Notes under the pieces: generated by a model
Told to the model about the DNA's origin: nothing
Seen by the model: only the letters and a program-made list of their open reading frames with translations
The model's database searches: none
Position numbers and translations under genes: made by a program
Assembly: GCF_003150675.1 (NCBI RefSeq)
Contig: NZ_QGGB01000010.1
Location: 62,001 to 126,000 of the forward strand
Direction: 5' to 3'
Length of the DNA: 64,000 nt
Source: Rhodohalobacter mucosus
Lineage (GTDB): Bacteria > Bacteroidota > Rhodothermia > Balneolales > Balneolaceae
Part shown: in pieces, positions 62,297-64,000 of the stretch
Layout of the letters: the number at the start of each line of letters is the position of its first letter
Position numbering within the stretch: the stretch's first letter is position 1

Positions 62297-63004
62297 ATGC
62301 AAGGATTTGCACATACCGCCATTCTACTGTTCAGCAGAACGCCTGAGTCTGAAGCCCGTATGAAACGCCTGGCCGGGCGAAGCGACTCCCGAAACAAGTC
62401 CGTTCAGCAGGTGCTATGGCGCCAAACACTGGATCAGCTGCGAGCTGCTCCCCTCCCTCTGGTAGTGATCAGTGAAGAACGTCAGCGCGGAACCGGATTT
62501 GCGGAGCGGTTCAGCAACGCAATCGCCGACGTTTTCGCTTTGGGGTATGAACAAGTCATTGCCGTGGGAGGCGATTGCCCCCATCTGCATGATATCCCCT
62601 GGCATGACATTGCCGCAAAACTTTCAGGCCGGGAAGCTGTTCTGGGACCGACTCAGCGAAACGGCGCCTACCTGATTGGCCTGAGCAGGCATCAATTTTG
62701 TGAGCAGACCTTCCGCAGCCTGCCGTGGCAGCAACACAGCCTGCTCGACTCACTGAAGAACTACTTTTTGAAGCGGTCTTCCGGCGTATACATTCTACGC
62801 ACCAAAACCGACATCAATACATACGGCGACCTTGAAAGGTACCTCTTTCACTCCGCTACCGGAATCATCCGGATCGTCAGGAACCTTCTGAGCCAGATTC
62901 TCAACACGGCCTCCGTGCCCTGCTTCCCAATAGAACGTACAGTGCCCCGGTACGCTGAACATATCCCCCCGCGTGCACCGCCCATCACCTCTCCTCTTCA
63001 CTGA
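62297..63004 (+). CDS. DUF2064 / TIGR04282-type glycosyltransferase-like protein
   Basis: A 235-residue protein with the pattern of the 'rSAM/selenodomain-associated transferase 1' group: AILLFSRTPESEARMKRLAG at the N-terminus, QRGTGFAERFSNAIADVFALGYEQVIAVGGDCPHLHDIP as the GxDCP core, and EAVLGPTQRNGAYLIGLSR. The fold is a nucleotidyl/glycosyltransferase GT-A type; the substrates are not known. The canonical GTDCP reads GGDCP. It lies between a WbqC-like gene and a TonB receptor. Confidence 0.82.
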   Translation: MQGFAHTAILLFSRTPESEARMKRLAGRSDSRNKSVQQVLWRQTLDQLRAAPLPLVVISEERQRGTGFAERFSNAIADVFALGYEQVIAVGGDCPHLHDIPWHDIAAKLSGREAVLGPTQRNGAYLIGLSRHQFCEQTFRSLPWQQHSLLDSLKNYFLKRSSGVYILRTKTDINTYGDLERYLFHSATGIIRIVRNLLSQILNTASVPCFPIERTVPRYAEHIPPRAPPITSPLH

Positions 63005-63092
63005 ACGGACCCGTTCGCACCCATTCAACAACTACTCATTAGATTAATCGTCTGAAGCCGCGGCAAAGAGCGGCCAGGATATCATTACTCCC

Positions 63093-64000
63093 ATGAAATC
63101 ATTTTATCTGTTTCTGTTCCTTTTCATAGCAGCCACCCTGCAGCTGCATGCACAATCTCTTACCATTACCGTCATTGAAAATGAAACGAATCTGGCTCAG
63201 CAAAACACACAGGTCATTATTGAGAATCCGGATATCGGATTTTCGGTATCCCGAACAACATCAGAAAGCGGAAGAATTGTGCTTACGGGACTATCTACAT
63301 CCGGAGAGTACATTGTGAGAACTGAACCCTCTGAAGCTTATTTTGAGTCGATAAGTGAACCCATATCCCTTATATCGAATCGCAACACCAGCGTGCTGCT
63401 GATTGTGTTCAGCCGAAGAACCGGACGGCTCGATGAACTCACCGTTACCGCACGCTCCACAACAATCAATACGGTTGATGCACAGGTGGCCTCGGAGATA
63501 TCGGCAAACGAAATTGAATCGATACCCATTGAAGCCCGCGATATTTCCCGTGCCCTCTACAGGCTCCCGAATATATCACAGTCAACCGGTTTCTTTCCGG
63601 AGGCCCCGAATGTGGCCATCAACGGCGCCAACTCTCTCTTTACCAATTACCAAATCGATGGGTTTGATAACAATGAAAATTTTCTGGGCGGACAGCGTTT
63701 TCGGATCCCGGTCGGCATCACACAAAACATCACAGCGCTTACCAATAACTTCAGTGCGGAATATGGCAGAACAAGCAACGGCGTGATCAATATTACAACC
63801 CTTTCGGGAAGCAATGAGTTGAGCGGCGAAGTTTTTCTGATGACGCGTCCCGGCCCGCCGCTCGATGCCTCATCCCCGTTTGCGCAGCGCGACCTCAGCG
63901 GCAACCAGGTGAAAGATGGCTTTGCACGCTACCAGGTAGGATTCTCGGTTGGAGGGCCGATCGTGGAAGACCAAACATTCTTTTTTGTAAATGCTGAACA
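63093..64000 (+). CDS. TonB-dependent receptor, N-terminal part (cut by window edge)
   Basis: The first ~302 codons of an outer-membrane receptor. Signal peptide (FYLFLFLFIAATLQLHAQ), a short carboxypeptidase-regulatory-like domain (LTITVIENETNLAQQNTQVIIENP), and a plug start: LDELTVTARSTTINTV, SIPIEARDISRALYRLPNISQ, NVAINGANSLFTNYQIDGFDNNENFLGGQRFRIPVG, TNNFSAEYGRTSNGVINITT. The FSAEYGR-GVI block is that of the Oar/OmpA-related-receptor group. The barrel continues outside the window. The ligand cannot be judged from this part. Confidence 0.88.
   Translation, partial: MKSFYLFLFLFIAATLQLHAQSLTITVIENETNLAQQNTQVIIENPDIGFSVSRTTSESGRIVLTGLSTSGEYIVRTEPSEAYFESISEPISLISNRNTSVLLIVFSRRTGRLDELTVTARSTTINTVDAQVASEISANEIESIPIEARDISRALYRLPNISQSTGFFPEAPNVAINGANSLFTNYQIDGFDNNENFLGGQRFRIPVGITQNITALTNNFSAEYGRTSNGVINITTLSGSNELSGEVFLMTRPGPPLDASSPFAQRDLSGNQVKDGFARYQVGFSVGGPIVEDQTFFFVNAE

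Overview
The window looks like a chromosomal segment of a member of the Balneolota/Bacteroidota group, probably a moderately salt-adapted marine or saline species. The taxon is an inference. It rests on three TonB-dependent receptors, a FecI/FecR signalling pair, many lipoproteins with Bacteroidota-type relatives (LptE, imelysin-like, DUF4856, DUF4953 metalloprotease), the scarcity of clear Shine-Dalgarno sequences, and the style of the intergenic repeats. The salt link rests on glucosylglycerate genes and an NhaC-type antiporter. No rRNA, phage, plasmid or CRISPR array is visible.

Layout. 1-6650: a cut-off ECF sigma factor, then a compact cluster for the osmolyte glucosylglycerate. A catalytically degenerate M20 protein, glucosyl-3-phosphoglycerate synthase and a HAD phosphatase run rightward in overlapping frames; a GH13_18 phosphorylase and an APC permease run leftward towards them. 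6808-13630: a sigma-54 activator coupled to LptE, a TPR-like protein, an MBL hydrolase, L31, and a FadE-type acyl-CoA dehydrogenase with its TetR regulator. 13631-14746: a repeat-rich gap holding a 17-copy heptamer array and ~261-bp tandem units that each carry a copy of the 3' end of priA. 14747-23279: PriA (which has lost one of its two zinc sites), a lipoprotein pullulanase, a DUF559 nuclease inside a nest of structured repeats, and a two-gene sodium/solute symporter. 23591-33880: a multi-PAS histidine kinase, a DUF2256 zinc-ribbon, Asd, GlyRS, two alpha/beta hydrolases, and a copper-flavoured pair (Cu/Zn SOD lipoprotein and CutC). 34066-44300: secreted peptidases, a fasciclin protein, and an ECF sigma / FecR / TonB-receptor signalling unit. 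44375-51600: Pcm and a four-gene leftward operon (DUF4856, imelysin-like, HTTM, TonB receptor) that is probably for iron and is preceded by two matching palindromes. 51816-64000: PEP carboxykinase, NhaC antiporter, tRNA-Thr and tRNA-Arg set among inverted repeats, M19 dipeptidase, a CxCC-motif beta-propeller lipoprotein, an ABC-F ATPase, WbqC-like and DUF2064 proteins, and the start of a third TonB receptor.

The most unusual material is non-coding. (1) A DUF559 endonuclease gene is surrounded by at least six copies of a repeat module, with a seventh 7 kb away. Each has a palindrome, a bulged hairpin whose stem changes sequence while mostly keeping its pairing and an RNA-type (purine-N-A) triloop, and an AGGGGTGTGTC-type box. 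This resembles REP/RAYT systems in design, with a different nuclease. (2) The priA 3' end occurs three times in tandem, differing only at synonymous positions and in the stop codon. (3) All the short tandem repeats noted in the window have period 7. Everything here was read by eye; no database search was run.
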